Shown here: positions 8,718 through 18,096 of the stretch, piece after piece | Layout of the letters: each line of letters starts with the position of its first letter | How positions within the stretch are numbered: position 1 is the first letter of the stretch | Assembly (NCBI GenBank): GCA_937915785.1 | Contig: CALGGY010000148.1 | Coordinates: 1-46,632, forward strand | Origin: an uncultured Bacteroidales bacterium | GTDB taxonomy: Bacteria; Bacteroidota; Bacteroidia; Bacteroidales; P3 | Length of the DNA: 46,632 nucleotides | Reading direction: 5' to 3' | Program-made: the position numbers and the translations under genes | The notes under the pieces: model-generated | Told to the model about the DNA's origin: nothing | What the model saw: only the letters and a program-made list of their open reading frames with translations | Database searches by the model: none

Positions 8718-11045
8718 ATGCGTAAACTGTTTTTTATTGCTATAGCAGCTGTGTTTTTCCCGCTTTGCCTTGTGGCACAGAGCACTGTGAAGGGTGTTCT
8801 GTACGACAAAGATAATGGCGAGCCCGTGCCTTTTGCCAATGTGATATTGGAGAACACCACCTATGGTGCGGCCACCGACATCAACGGGTTTTTCCTTATC
8901 AACAAAATTCCTGTCGGTGAATATAACCTTCTGGTGAAATACATCGGCTACGAAGAGCATTCCGAAAAGGTGGTGATAAAATCTGCCGGACAGACTGTAC
9001 AGCTGCATATAGAGCTGAAACCCAGTGTGAAAACACTGAGCACCGTTAAGGTGTCGGGACGAAAACAGGAACGTCGCGACAACACCAAGGTGTCGGTGGA
9101 AAAAATATCACCGATGGAGATACAGCAGATGCCATCCATTGGCGGTCAGGCCGACATAGCACAGTATCTGCAGGTGCTGCCGGGCATCAATTTCACCGGC
9201 GACCAAGGCGGACAGCTTTACATTCGCGGAGGCTCCATGATACAGAACAAATCGCTGCTCGACGGCATGGTGGTTTACAACCCGTTCCACTCCATAGGCC
9301 TTTTCTCGGTTTTTGAGACCGACGTTATTCTCAATGCCGATGTTTATACCGGCGGTTTCGGTGCCGAATACGGAGGACGCATCTCGTCGGTGATAGACAT
9401 CACCACCCGCGACGGCAACAGCAAACGCCACACCGGCAAGATAAGCGCCAACACCATGGGCGCCGGACTGCTTGTGGAAGGTCCCCTGAAACGGGAACGC
9501 CCCGACAGCAAGTCGGCCATCACCTACCTCATCACTGCAAAAAACTCATACCTCTCGCACTCCTCAAAACTTTTGTACCCCTATATAGACGGTGGTCTGC
9601 CGTACGATTTTCTCGATGTTTATGGAAAACTTAGCTTCAAAGCCGAGTCGGGCAGCAAGCTCAGCGTGTTCGGCTTTGGTTACAACGACTGGGTTTCCAA
9701 CTATCAGGCCATAGCCGACTACAATTGGACCAACTACGGAGCCGGAACCAATTTTGTGATAGTGCCGGGCAGCGACGCCCTTGTGGAAGGCACCATTGCC
9801 TATTCCGATTATAAAATATCGTTCAGCGATGTGCAGAACACAGGCATGGCCCCGCGTACCAGCGAGATAGGGGGGCTTTCGGCTTTGCTAGACATTGTGA
9901 ATTTCTTTGGCAAGGACAAGCTCACCTATGGCATCAACGTGGAGATGTTCCGCACCGACTACTCTTTCCAAAACCAGTACAGCCGCAAGTTCGCCGTTAC
10001 CGAAAACACCAGCGAACTGGCAGTTTTTGCCACATACAAGATGAACCGCGACCGATGGATCCTTGAACCCGGCCTAAGGCTGGTGTACTACGCCTCCGTT
10101 GCCGAATTCTATCCCGAACCGCGTTTGGCAGTGAAATTTAAAATTGGCGAAAACCTGCGTCTGAAACTTGCCGCCGGACTTTACAGCCAGAATTTTCTCG
10201 ATGCTCGTCCCGACAACGATGTGGTGAACCTTTTCAACGGCTTCCTTACCGGCTCCGAAAATCTCGGCATCACCGAAACTTTCCGCGGCGAGGAGGTGAA
10301 CAGCTGTGTGCAAAACGCCCAGCACCTGATTTTTGGAGTGGAATACGATGCCACCGACTGGCTGTCGTTCAACGTGGAGCCCTATTTCAAAAACTTCTCG
10401 CAGCTGGTGAATATGAACCGTAACCTGATGTACGACAACAGTGCCGAATATCAGGAAGGCGGCATGTACGAAAAGCCCGAGTACCTGCGCAAGGATTTCA
10501 TCATAGAGCAGGGCAAGGCCTATGGCGTGGATATCAGCGCACGCAGCACCTACGGCATGTCGTACCTGTGGGTGGCATACTCGCTGGGATTTGTTGAACG
10601 TTCCGACGAACTGGTTACCTACAACCCCCACTACGACCGCCGCCACAACCTCAACGTGCTGTTCACCTACAAAGCCGGGCAAAAACTCGACTGGGAGTTC
10701 AGCCTGCGCTGGAACTACGGCAGCGGATTTCCCTACACACAAACCCTGGGTCTGTACGAAAACATAACCCTTGGCGGCGGACTAAACGCCGACTACCGCC
10801 TCGAAAACGGCGAAACAGGCATATACTACGCCACAGTGAACGGCGGACGCCTGCCCTCGTACCACCGCCTCGACGCTTCGGTGAAAAAACGTTTCTCGTT
10901 CGGCAAACGCTCCATTCTCGACATCAGTCTCAGCGTTACCAACCTCTACAACCGCAGCAACATGTTCTATTTCAACCGCCTCACTTTCGAACGGGTGGAT
11001 CAGCTGCCCATCATGCCCAGCTTGGGAATGTCTTTGACCTTCTAA
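8718..11045 (+). CDS. TonB-dependent outer-membrane receptor
   Basis: A protein of 775 residues with a signal peptide (1-20), a carboxypeptidase-regulatory-like domain (about 22-105, VKGVLYDKDNGEPVPFANV), a plug domain (about 120-240, including LPGINFTGDQGGQLYIRGG) and a 22-strand type barrel to the C-terminal Phe (MSLTF). It imports an unknown ligand with energy from TonB. There is no SusD partner next to it, so it is not a classical polysaccharide utilisation system. It is short for the SusC group and fits the smaller receptors typical of Bacteroidota. It starts six bases after holA and is followed by a DUF4837 lipoprotein gene. Confidence 0.9.
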   Translation: MRKLFFIAIAAVFFPLCLVAQSTVKGVLYDKDNGEPVPFANVILENTTYGAATDINGFFLINKIPVGEYNLLVKYIGYEEHSEKVVIKSAGQTVQLHIELKPSVKTLSTVKVSGRKQERRDNTKVSVEKISPMEIQQMPSIGGQADIAQYLQVLPGINFTGDQGGQLYIRGGSMIQNKSLLDGMVVYNPFHSIGLFSVFETDVILNADVYTGGFGAEYGGRISSVIDITTRDGNSKRHTGKISANTMGAGLLVEGPLKRERPDSKSAITYLITAKNSYLSHSSKLLYPYIDGGLPYDFLDVYGKLSFKAESGSKLSVFGFGYNDWVSNYQAIADYNWTNYGAGTNFVIVPGSDALVEGTIAYSDYKISFSDVQNTGMAPRTSEIGGLSALLDIVNFFGKDKLTYGINVEMFRTDYSFQNQYSRKFAVTENTSELAVFATYKMNRDRWILEPGLRLVYYASVAEFYPEPRLAVKFKIGENLRLKLAAGLYSQNFLDARPDNDVVNLFNGFLTGSENLGITETFRGEEVNSCVQNAQHLIFGVEYDATDWLSFNVEPYFKNFSQLVNMNRNLMYDNSAEYQEGGMYEKPEYLRKDFIIEQGKAYGVDISARSTYGMSYLWVAYSLGFVERSDELVTYNPHYDRRHNLNVLFTYKAGQKLDWEFSLRWNYGSGFPYTQTLGLYENITLGGGLNADYRLENGETGIYYATVNGGRLPSYHRLDASVKKRFSFGKRSILDISLSVTNLYNRSNMFYFNRLTFERVDQLPIMPSLGMSLTF

Positions 11046-11101
11046 AAAAAATAAAATCGAACAAAACACGTTGATATAAAACAAAAAAAAAGCAAAAAAC
11101 C

Positions 11102-12109
11102 ATGAAACGCACCCTTTTAGTTATGGCGATGGCGGCAGTGGCAGCCCTATATGCTTCGTGTGGCAATGGCAATGCCGGTCAGAAACGCGGTTCGTCGGGC
11201 AAAACCCTCGAGCTGCTTGTTGTGGCAAACAAAAACGTTTACTTTGGAAGTGTGAAAGACAGCATACTGAACATATTGCACCAGCCACAGAGCGGCCTCA
11301 ACCAAGTGGAGCAGAGTTTCGACGTGGTGAACATACCCATCTCCTCGCTCGAAAACACCGACATGTTCAAGGCACACCGCAGCCTGATCATCATATCGGT
11401 AGCCGACAGCAACCGCAACACTGTGGCAAAAGCCAACGACCGCTGGTCGCAACCACAGGTGGTGTTCGAATTCCGCCTCAGCAGCCGCGATTCCGTGGTG
11501 CCCTTCCTCCGCCGCTACCTGCCTTTGATAAAAACCGAAGTGTACAAATGCGAGCACGCACGCATTTTCAGGGCCTACCGCGGTGTGGAAAACTATAAGC
11601 TGATGCAGAAAATACGCGACACCTTCGGTTTCGACATCACAGTATCCAACGAATATTACCTTTGCAATATCAGCTCCGATTTTGTGTGGCTTCGCAAAGA
11701 AACCAAAGATTTCAGCATAGGCGTGATTATCAAAACCATGCCCTATACAAAGACCACCGATTTCGACCAAGAGGTGATACTCGACCGTTTGGACAACACC
11801 ATGCAGCGCATACCAGGTCCGGTGGACAGCTCATACATGGCTACCGAACGCCGTATCGAGGCGCAGACCCAACGCGTGGAGTTCAACGACCGCTATTGCG
11901 TTGAAACGCGCGGGCTGTGGCATCTGCAGGGCAAAGCCTTCCTTGGCGGGCCCTACGTGAACTACACCCTGCTCTCGCCCGACGGTGAAACCATTGTCAT
12001 GATAACGGGATACGTGATGGCCCCCGGCAAAAACAAACGCGACTACCTTATGCAGGCCGAGAGCATCTGCTATACCCTGAAATTTGCCAAAAAACAAGCT
12101 GACAAATAA
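11102..12109 (+). CDS. DUF4837-family lipoprotein
   Basis: A protein of 335 residues with a lipoprotein signal peptide (lipobox YASC, Cys20). The rest matches my memory of the DUF4837 family of Bacteroidota: an N-terminal LELLVVANK segment, a VVNIPISSL stretch, and a C-terminal GLWHLQGKAFLGGPYVNY motif. The function is not known. It sits between the TonB receptor and the porG-uppS-bamA group, separated by 56 and 17 bases, and is likely an envelope protein of the same expression unit. Confidence 0.8.
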   Translation: MKRTLLVMAMAAVAALYASCGNGNAGQKRGSSGKTLELLVVANKNVYFGSVKDSILNILHQPQSGLNQVEQSFDVVNIPISSLENTDMFKAHRSLIIISVADSNRNTVAKANDRWSQPQVVFEFRLSSRDSVVPFLRRYLPLIKTEVYKCEHARIFRAYRGVENYKLMQKIRDTFGFDITVSNEYYLCNISSDFVWLRKETKDFSIGVIIKTMPYTKTTDFDQEVILDRLDNTMQRIPGPVDSSYMATERRIEAQTQRVEFNDRYCVETRGLWHLQGKAFLGGPYVNYTLLSPDGETIVMITGYVMAPGKNKRDYLMQAESICYTLKFAKKQADK

Positions 12110-12126
12110 CGCAAAAGGCTTGAACC

Positions 12127-12972
12127 ATGCCAGGCTGGAAACACATAGTATCGCTAATGCTGGCACTCTTGCCACTGGTTGCGCACTCGCAAACCCTGCG
12201 CAAAGATGCCGAAATTGGTGTTTTGCTCGGCGGGATGAACTACATCGGCGACCTCAACAGCCAGTCGGTGCTGGGCAGGGTTAATATGGCCGGAGCCGCC
12301 ATTTTCCGCTACGATTTCCACTCACGCTGGGCAGTGCAGTTCGGCTTGGCCTACGGCCACGTGGAGGGCGGCAACCCCGATGTTATAGAAAAACGCAACC
12401 TCAGTTTCCGCTCGCATATCATCGAAGGCACGCTTACCCTGCAGTTCAACTTTGTGCCATATCAGCGCGGCTCGTACGCCCAGCGTTTCACACCTTACAT
12501 GTTCGCTGGCATCGGCGTGTTCGGGTTCAGCCCCAAGGCTCAGTACAATGGCAACTGGTACGAGCTGCAGCCGCTGTGCACCGAGGGACAGGGCCTTACT
12601 CAGTACTCCGAACGCAAACCCTACAACCTGATACAGCTGTGCGTGCCTTTCGGACTGGGACTCAAATGCCGCATAGGCAAATACTTCACCGTGGGTGCCG
12701 AATACGGCTTCCGCAAAACATGGACCGACTACCTCGACGATGTAAGCACCACCTACGTGGATGCCGACCTGCTCACCGCCAACACCGAGGCCATGGCAGC
12801 CACCCTTGCCGACCGCAGCGGCGAATACGAGGCCGGCCACACCTATTCCGCCGGCACACAGCGCGGCGATGACAGCCTCAACGACTGGTACGCTTTCTTC
12901 GGACTTAGCATTACAGTGAAACTCAACGTGTTCGACGCATTACGCAAACATCAGAAATGCGACGCATACTAA
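12127..12972 (+). CDS. porG: PorG-like outer-membrane protein (DUF6089), T9SS component
   Basis: A protein of 281 residues with a signal peptide (about 1-22, ending AHSQ) and an eight-stranded barrel pattern, starting EIGVLLGGMNYIGDLN. In Porphyromonas gingivalis the PorG gene sits directly before uppS, bamA and two skp genes; the same order is present here, which together with the barrel features supports the name. PorG is an outer-membrane member of the type IX secretion machine, linked to the PorK/PorN ring. The identification rests on synteny and overall pattern rather than on a diagnostic motif; a generic outer-membrane barrel is the alternative. Confidence 0.7.
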   Translation: MPGWKHIVSLMLALLPLVAHSQTLRKDAEIGVLLGGMNYIGDLNSQSVLGRVNMAGAAIFRYDFHSRWAVQFGLAYGHVEGGNPDVIEKRNLSFRSHIIEGTLTLQFNFVPYQRGSYAQRFTPYMFAGIGVFGFSPKAQYNGNWYELQPLCTEGQGLTQYSERKPYNLIQLCVPFGLGLKCRIGKYFTVGAEYGFRKTWTDYLDDVSTTYVDADLLTANTEAMAATLADRSGEYEAGHTYSAGTQRGDDSLNDWYAFFGLSITVKLNVFDALRKHQKCDAY

Positions 12973-12993
12973 CAATAAAACCAAAACATCATT

Positions 12994-13740
12994 ATGGAAG
13001 ACAAGGCATTGGACATGAACAATATACCGCGGCATATAGCCGTGATAATGGACGGCAACGGACGCTGGGCCAAGCAACGCTCGCACGAACGTATTTTTGG
13101 CCACCAAAACGCTATCGAAGCAGTACGGCAAACCGTGGAACGCTGCGCCGAGCTGGGCGTGGAATACCTCACACTCTACGCCTTCTCCACCGAAAACTGG
13201 AACCGTCCCAAAGCCGAAGTCGACGGACTTATGGCCCTGCTGGTGAAATGCATACGTGACGAAACGCCTACCCTCCAAAAAAACAACATACGCCTGCAAA
13301 CCATTGGCAACACCGCCTCGCTGCCCGGCTCTACCCGTGCCGAGCTGCAGAAAAGCATCGACGACACCGGCGACAATACCCGCATGACCCTCATACTCGC
13401 CCTCAGCTACAGCTCCCGGTGGGAAGTGAAAAACGCACTGCAGCAAATAGTTTCCGATGCACAAAGCAACAAATTGTCGCCTGGCGATATAACCGACGAC
13501 ACCCTCCGCCAATACCTCGACACCGCAGCTTACCCCGACCCCGACCTGCTGATACGCACCAGCGGCGAATATCGCATAAGCAACTTCCTGCTGTGGCAGA
13601 TAGCCTACACCGAACTGTATTTCACACCCACACTGTGGCCCGATTTCCGCAAACAGGACCTCGACAACGCCATCATCGACTACCAAAAACGTGAACGCCG
13701 TTACGGAAAAACAGGCGACCAGATGAAAAATAACAACTGA
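12994..13740 (+). CDS. uppS: Undecaprenyl diphosphate synthase (isoprenyl transferase)
   Basis: UppS condenses eight isopentenyl diphosphates onto farnesyl diphosphate in cis to make the carrier lipid for peptidoglycan and surface glycans. The product has 248 residues, the usual size. The active-site segment MDGNGRWA lies at 19-26 with catalytic Asp20, and the C-terminal signature RTSGEYRISNFLLWQ followed by AYTELYF is intact. The start at 12994 gives a short N-terminal extension before IPRHIAVIMD. It lies 21 bases after porG and 70 bases before bamA. Its lipid product is also needed by the initiating transferase encoded at 40003. Confidence 0.95.
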   Translation: MEDKALDMNNIPRHIAVIMDGNGRWAKQRSHERIFGHQNAIEAVRQTVERCAELGVEYLTLYAFSTENWNRPKAEVDGLMALLVKCIRDETPTLQKNNIRLQTIGNTASLPGSTRAELQKSIDDTGDNTRMTLILALSYSSRWEVKNALQQIVSDAQSNKLSPGDITDDTLRQYLDTAAYPDPDLLIRTSGEYRISNFLLWQIAYTELYFTPTLWPDFRKQDLDNAIIDYQKRERRYGKTGDQMKNNN

Positions 13741-13754
13741 TATAAAATAAAGCG

Positions 13755-13780
13755 GCAATAGCTCCGTTATTAACTATTGC
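13755..13780 (+). promoter_or_regulatory. Hairpin in the uppS-bamA gap
   Basis: GCAATAG (13755-13761) can pair with CTATTGC (13774-13780) around a 12-base loop, 30 bases before the bamA start. What follows is GAAAAATTGTTTTT, an imperfect T run, so it might be a weak terminator, a processing site or simply chance. Confidence 0.35.
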
Positions 13781-13810
13781 GAAAAATTGTTTTTACAACA
13801 AAAACCGACG

Positions 13811-16342
13811 ATGAACATTAAAAACAAGATACTTGGACTGATATTACTGCTGAGCCTGCTGCCAGTGGCCAAAGCACAAATAGTAGTTGGCGGAACGGGC
13901 AATGGCGATTACGACATCGATTATCTTACCCCCAAAAAATACGAGATAGGCGGCATCACCATGCAGGGCGCCGAAAACCTCGACCAGCGCATGGTGCTTA
14001 TGGTGGCCGAACTGCATGTGGGCGACATAGTGCAAGTGCCCGGCGACAAAATCTCCGGAGCCATCGACAAACTATGGAAACAGGGCCTGTTCGAAGATGT
14101 GAAAATTGAAGTTACCAACATCCAAAACGACCTTATTTTCCTCAATATAGAGCTGGTGGGCCGACCCAAGCTGTCGCGTTTCCAGTTCAGGGGCGTGAAA
14201 AAATCCGACGCCGACAAGCTGCGCGAAAACCTCAACCTGATGGTGGGCGACGTGGTTACCGACAACCTTATGATTACCTCCAAAAACAAGATACTCAGCT
14301 ACTACCTCGACAAAGGCTACAACAATGCCTCCGTTAACGTGCAGTCCATAACCGACACCGCTCGCAAAAACAACGAGCAGATACTTATTTTCGACGTGAA
14401 CACTGGCAAAAAAGGCCGAATCAAAGAACTCTCGTTCGAAGGCAACGAAGCCCTCTCCGACACCAAACTGGCAAGCGCCATGAAAAACACCCACGACGTA
14501 AACTACTGGAAAAAACTGCGGTTCTGGACCTCCGGTTTCTGGAAACGCTCCAAATATATCGAAGCCGACTACAACTCCGACCTTGAAGAGATAGTGAACC
14601 TGTACAACGAAAAAGGCTACCGCGACGCCAAAATCCTCGACGACAGCATCTATTACGACGAGCAGGGTAAAATGCGAATAAAAGTCAAGGTTTACGAAGG
14701 CCGTCCGTACTTTTTCCGCAACATCACCTTTACGGGAAACACCATCTATTCCAGCGATGAGCTGGCCAAACACCTGCGCATAGAAAAAGGCACACCCTAC
14801 AACAAAACCACCCTCGACCAGAACCTCTCCTACAACCCCAGCGGCACCGACATCAACTCTCTGTACATGGACAACGGCTACCTGTTTTTCCGCGCCACCC
14901 CCACCGAAGTGGCAGTGGAAAACGACTCCATAGACATTGAAATACGCATACGCGAAGGTGGCCAGGCCCGCCTGAACAAAGTGTCGATAAAGGGCAACAC
15001 CATGACCAACGACAAGGTGATAATGCGCGAGATACACACCCGTCCGGGCGACCTCTTCAGCCGCGACGCCGTAATACGTAGCGTGCGCGAACTGGCCACA
15101 CTGCAGTATTTCGACGAGCAGAAAATAAACCCCGACGTGAAACCCAACCCCGAAAACGGCACCGTGGACATCGAATACCAGCTCGAAGAAAAGTCCACCA
15201 GCCAGATTTCGCTCTCCGGCGGATGGGGCAGCGGCATGATAATTGGTACCTTGGGACTTTCGTTCAACAATTTCTCGGTACGCAATATTTTCAACAAAAA
15301 AGCATGGTCGCCACTGCCCACCGGCGACGGTCAGAAGCTTTACCTCAGCGCCCAGACCAACGGCACATATTACTACAGCCTTAGCGCCGGTTTCACCGAA
15401 CCGTGGCTTGGTGGCAGCAAACCGCAGTCGCTGAGTTTCTCCATATACCACTCGCTGTACAGCAACGGCTATTTCTACGACAAAAGCAGCTCCAGCTACT
15501 ACAGCCTTCGCATAACCGGAGCCGGTCTCTCGCTCACCAAGCGCCTTTCGTGGCCCGACGACTATTTCATACTCTCGCACGGCCTCACCTACCGCATGTA
15601 CCGAGTGCAGAACTACACCAGTTTCATATTCCCCGACGGCTATGCCAACGACATCAACTACACCGTGGGCCTTACCCGCAACTCCCTCGACTCGCCCATA
15701 TACCCGCGTATGGGAAGCGAAGTGTCGGTAAGCGCACAGCTCACACCGCCATACTCGCTCTTCGACAGCCGCGACTACAGCACCCTCGACGCACAGGAGA
15801 AATACAAATTCCTCGAATATTATAAGATAAATATCCGCGGTTCGTGGATGTTCAACCTTATCAGCAATGTGGTGTTCAACGCCCGTTTCCGTTTCGGCAA
15901 TATGGGCTACTACAATTCCGACATAGGCCTTTCGCCTTTCGGCCGCTACTATGTGGGCGGCGACGGCCTTTCGAGCTTCGCCCTCGACGCGCGCGAGATT
16001 ATACCCATGCGCGGATACACCACCTACGGCCTTACGCCTACCGACGCCTCCAACAACCGCATAGGCGCCTCCATTTTCGACAAGTTCACCCTTGAACTGC
16101 GCCAGCCTATCACCCTCAACGCCTCTGCCACCATTTATGTGCTCGGCTTTGTGGAAGGCGCCAACGCATGGTCGAAGTTCTCGCAGTTTCAGCCGTTTAA
16201 AATGTACACTTCGGCAGGATTGGGAGTGCGCCTGTATATGCCCATGTTTGGACTTATCGGCCTCGACTGGGCCTACGGGTTCAGCGACGAGGAGACCGGC
16301 GGATCGCATTTCCACTTCTCCATCAACCAATCCATTGACTAA
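13811..16342 (+). CDS. bamA: Outer-membrane protein assembly factor BamA
   Basis: BamA inserts beta-barrel proteins into the outer membrane. The product has 843 residues: signal peptide (1-21, ending AKAQ), five POTRA domains (about 40-455; boundaries estimated from repeats such as LSFEGNEALS, ITFTGNTIYS and VSIKGNTMTN), then a 16-strand barrel. The conserved loop-6 motif V/IRGF appears as MRGY in REIIPMRGYTTYG. The protein ends FHFSINQSID rather than in the usual terminal aromatic residue. The frame opens earlier at a TTG (13787), but the signal peptide starts at the ATG 13811. Location between uppS and two skp genes is conserved in Bacteroidota. Confidence 0.95.
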   Translation: MNIKNKILGLILLLSLLPVAKAQIVVGGTGNGDYDIDYLTPKKYEIGGITMQGAENLDQRMVLMVAELHVGDIVQVPGDKISGAIDKLWKQGLFEDVKIEVTNIQNDLIFLNIELVGRPKLSRFQFRGVKKSDADKLRENLNLMVGDVVTDNLMITSKNKILSYYLDKGYNNASVNVQSITDTARKNNEQILIFDVNTGKKGRIKELSFEGNEALSDTKLASAMKNTHDVNYWKKLRFWTSGFWKRSKYIEADYNSDLEEIVNLYNEKGYRDAKILDDSIYYDEQGKMRIKVKVYEGRPYFFRNITFTGNTIYSSDELAKHLRIEKGTPYNKTTLDQNLSYNPSGTDINSLYMDNGYLFFRATPTEVAVENDSIDIEIRIREGGQARLNKVSIKGNTMTNDKVIMREIHTRPGDLFSRDAVIRSVRELATLQYFDEQKINPDVKPNPENGTVDIEYQLEEKSTSQISLSGGWGSGMIIGTLGLSFNNFSVRNIFNKKAWSPLPTGDGQKLYLSAQTNGTYYYSLSAGFTEPWLGGSKPQSLSFSIYHSLYSNGYFYDKSSSSYYSLRITGAGLSLTKRLSWPDDYFILSHGLTYRMYRVQNYTSFIFPDGYANDINYTVGLTRNSLDSPIYPRMGSEVSVSAQLTPPYSLFDSRDYSTLDAQEKYKFLEYYKINIRGSWMFNLISNVVFNARFRFGNMGYYNSDIGLSPFGRYYVGGDGLSSFALDAREIIPMRGYTTYGLTPTDASNNRIGASIFDKFTLELRQPITLNASATIYVLGFVEGANAWSKFSQFQPFKMYTSAGLGVRLYMPMFGLIGLDWAYGFSDEETGGSHFHFSINQSID

Positions 16343-16376
16343 CAAATTTGAGTTTCACATTTAAAATCAATCAGAT

Positions 16377-16895
16377 ATGAAAAAAGTATTCATTACATTA
16401 GCACTATGTCTTGTGGCTGCTTTTGCTGCAAATGCACAAAAATACGCTTGCGTAAACACCGAGTACATCCTTAGCAACATTCCCGACTACGATCAGGCCC
16501 AGCAAACCATCGACAAATTCTCCGTTGACTGGCAAAAGGAGATTGAGGCCAAGTTTCAGGAATTGGACAAAATGTACAACGCTTTCCAATCCGAGGTGAA
16601 TCTTTTGCCCGACGACCTGAAAATCAAACGTCAGGACGAGATTATTGCCAAAGAGAAAGAGGTGAAAGAGCTTCAGAAAAAACGTTTCGGCTCCGGCGGC
16701 GACCTTGAGAAAAAACGCGAGAACCTTCTGAAACCCATTCAGGACAAGGTTTATACCGCCATCGAAAAATATGCCACATCAAAAGGCTATTCCATTATTT
16801 TCGACAAGTCCGGCGAATCGAGCATTATCTATGCCAATGCCAAAACCGACGTTAGCGACGACATACTGAAACAAATGGGCTACACCGCAAAATAA
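16377..16895 (+). CDS. skp: Skp/OmpH-family periplasmic chaperone (first copy)
   Basis: A protein of 172 residues with a signal peptide (1-20, ending ANAQ) and the OmpH fold: a short N-terminal strand (YACVNTEYIL), a long charged coiled coil (about 45-115) and a C-terminal strand region (GYSIIFDKSGESSIIYA). Skp trimers hold unfolded outer-membrane proteins in the periplasm for delivery to BamA, whose gene ends 34 bases upstream. Relatives in Bacteroidota commonly occur as tandem copies, as here. Confidence 0.9.
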   Translation: MKKVFITLALCLVAAFAANAQKYACVNTEYILSNIPDYDQAQQTIDKFSVDWQKEIEAKFQELDKMYNAFQSEVNLLPDDLKIKRQDEIIAKEKEVKELQKKRFGSGGDLEKKRENLLKPIQDKVYTAIEKYATSKGYSIIFDKSGESSIIYANAKTDVSDDILKQMGYTAK

Positions 16896-16902
16896 TGCAG
16901 GC

Positions 16903-16934
16903 TTTGCAATTATAAAAAAAATATTGTATCTTTG
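16903..16934 (+). promoter_or_regulatory. Promoter of the second skp gene
   Basis: TTTG (16903-16906), 20 bases, then TATCTTTG (16927-16934) is a full match to the Bacteroidota consensus. It starts eight bases after the stop of the first skp and gives a leader of about 70 bases, so the second skp can be transcribed on its own. Confidence 0.8.
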
Positions 16935-17013
16935 CAAACGGCTGTAATAGAATTTGTTTTGTGTAATCAGCTGATAAACAGAAATATAAGTAAAATAATT
17001 TAGTAACACTCAA

Positions 17014-17514
17014 ATGAAGAAATCAATTTTCGTATTAGTTGTGGCATTGTTCGCATCGGCCACAATGTTTGCTCAAAAACCTGTAAAACTCGGCCATATC
17101 GATGCCCAAGAGCTGATAAAGATTATGCCCGAAGTGGATTCGATACAGAAAAAACTGATGGCTGAACAGGAAGAGGCCGAAAGCATGCTGAAAACCATGC
17201 AGTCCGAGTTTCAAACTCTCTACGCTGAGTATCAGAGCAAAAGAGACCAGATGTCGGACCTTATCAAACAGACCAAAGAGGCTGAACTGCAGGACAAAGA
17301 CGCCCGCATACGCCAGTTTGCCGAACAGGCACAAAAACGCCTGCAGGACCGCAACGAAGAGCTGTTTGCCCCCATTCAGGAAAAGATAAAGAACGCCATA
17401 GCCAAAGTTGCCAAGGCCAACGGCTACACTTATATCTTTACTTCTGGTGCCGCACTGTACGAAGGCGGCGACGACATTCTGCCACTTGTGAAGAAAGAGA
17501 TGGGACTCAAGTAG
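17014..17514 (+). CDS. skp: Skp/OmpH-family periplasmic chaperone (second copy)
   Basis: A protein of 166 residues with a signal peptide (1-20, ending MFAQ), the start strand VKLGHIDAQELIKIMPEV, a long Glu/Gln/Lys-rich coiled coil (about 45-120) and a closing strand region (GYTYIFTSGAALYEGGDDI). It is a paralogue of the preceding gene with only moderate similarity, so the duplication is old. Its own promoter at 16903-16934 and terminator at 17543-17574 make it a separate unit at the end of the bamA run. Confidence 0.9.
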   Translation: MKKSIFVLVVALFASATMFAQKPVKLGHIDAQELIKIMPEVDSIQKKLMAEQEEAESMLKTMQSEFQTLYAEYQSKRDQMSDLIKQTKEAELQDKDARIRQFAEQAQKRLQDRNEELFAPIQEKIKNAIAKVAKANGYTYIFTSGAALYEGGDDILPLVKKEMGLK

Positions 17515-17542
17515 TCTTTTGTTAGACAATTTATATTTTCAG

Positions 17543-17574
17543 CGTGCCATCCTTTTGGACGGCACGTTTTTTTT
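17543..17574 (+). terminator. Rho-independent terminator after the second skp
   Basis: CGTGCC (17543-17548) pairs with GGCACG (17561-17566), with inner TCC/GGA pairs around a TTTT loop, followed by eight T. On the minus strand no T run follows the hairpin, so it should mainly act on the plus strand. It separates the two converging runs. Confidence 0.85.
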
Positions 17575-17600
17575 GTCTTGCAACCGGGTGTGGAGAGCGG

Positions 17601-18068
17601 CTATACAATCATTATCCCGTTCAGCGATATGGCGGTGAGGTTATCGCCACTGTACGACAGTTTGAGCGAAAAGAAAGGCTCGTCGAAGCGGAGCAGGTTG
17701 AGGAATATTGTGTCCCCCTCCCAGATGTTTAGTTCCGAAATCTTGTCCTTGTCCACCCACTGCAGCACGCCCTCGTTGCACGGCTTGGCTTTGCCTACCC
17801 ATCGTGTGCAGGTGAAAAGGTGCATGTACTCGGTGCCGTAGATGTCCGACACAAAGGTAACTATGCCTCGGTACTGCCAATCGATGGGGCTGAAGCCTGT
17901 CTCCTCCAGCATCTCGCGCGCCATGCATTCCTCAGGACTTTCGCCCTCCTGAAACTTGCCCCCCACACCAATCCATTTGTCGTGGTTCTCGTCGTTTTTT
18001 TTGGTGATGCGGTGCAGCATAAGATACTGGCTGCCGTTGTCCAGGTAGCAGAGCGAAGTTTGTTTCAT
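17601..18068 (-). CDS. Nudix hydrolase, MutT/8-oxo-dGTPase-like
   Basis: A protein of 155 residues with a complete Nudix box GX5EX7REUXEEXGU at residues 37-59 (Gly37, Glu43, Arg51-Glu52, Glu55-Glu56, Gly58). The N-terminal strand pattern (SLCYLDNGSQYLMLHR) and WIGVGGKFQEGE resemble the MTH1/YtkD-type nucleotide pyrophosphohydrolases that clear oxidised nucleoside triphosphates. The true substrate cannot be read from sequence. It is the last gene of the six-gene minus-strand run, 28 bases after the YARHG gene. Confidence 0.85.
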   Translation of the reverse strand: MKQTSLCYLDNGSQYLMLHRITKKNDENHDKWIGVGGKFQEGESPEECMAREMLEETGFSPIDWQYRGIVTFVSDIYGTEYMHLFTCTRWVGKAKPCNEGVLQWVDKDKISELNIWEGDTIFLNLLRFDEPFFSLKLSYSGDNLTAISLNGIMIV

Positions 18069-18096
18069 ACTGTAAAAGTTTTTTGTAAAAAATGTA

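Noticed and set aside
8718..11045. SusC/SusD polysaccharide utilisation pair
   Set aside because: No SusD-like lipoprotein follows; the next gene is DUF4837, and no glycoside hydrolases are nearby.
14072..16345. Open frame of 757 codons on the minus strand
   Set aside because: Lies opposite bamA, whose motifs and signal peptide are clear. Product has no recognisable domain; the frame results from codon bias on the other strand.
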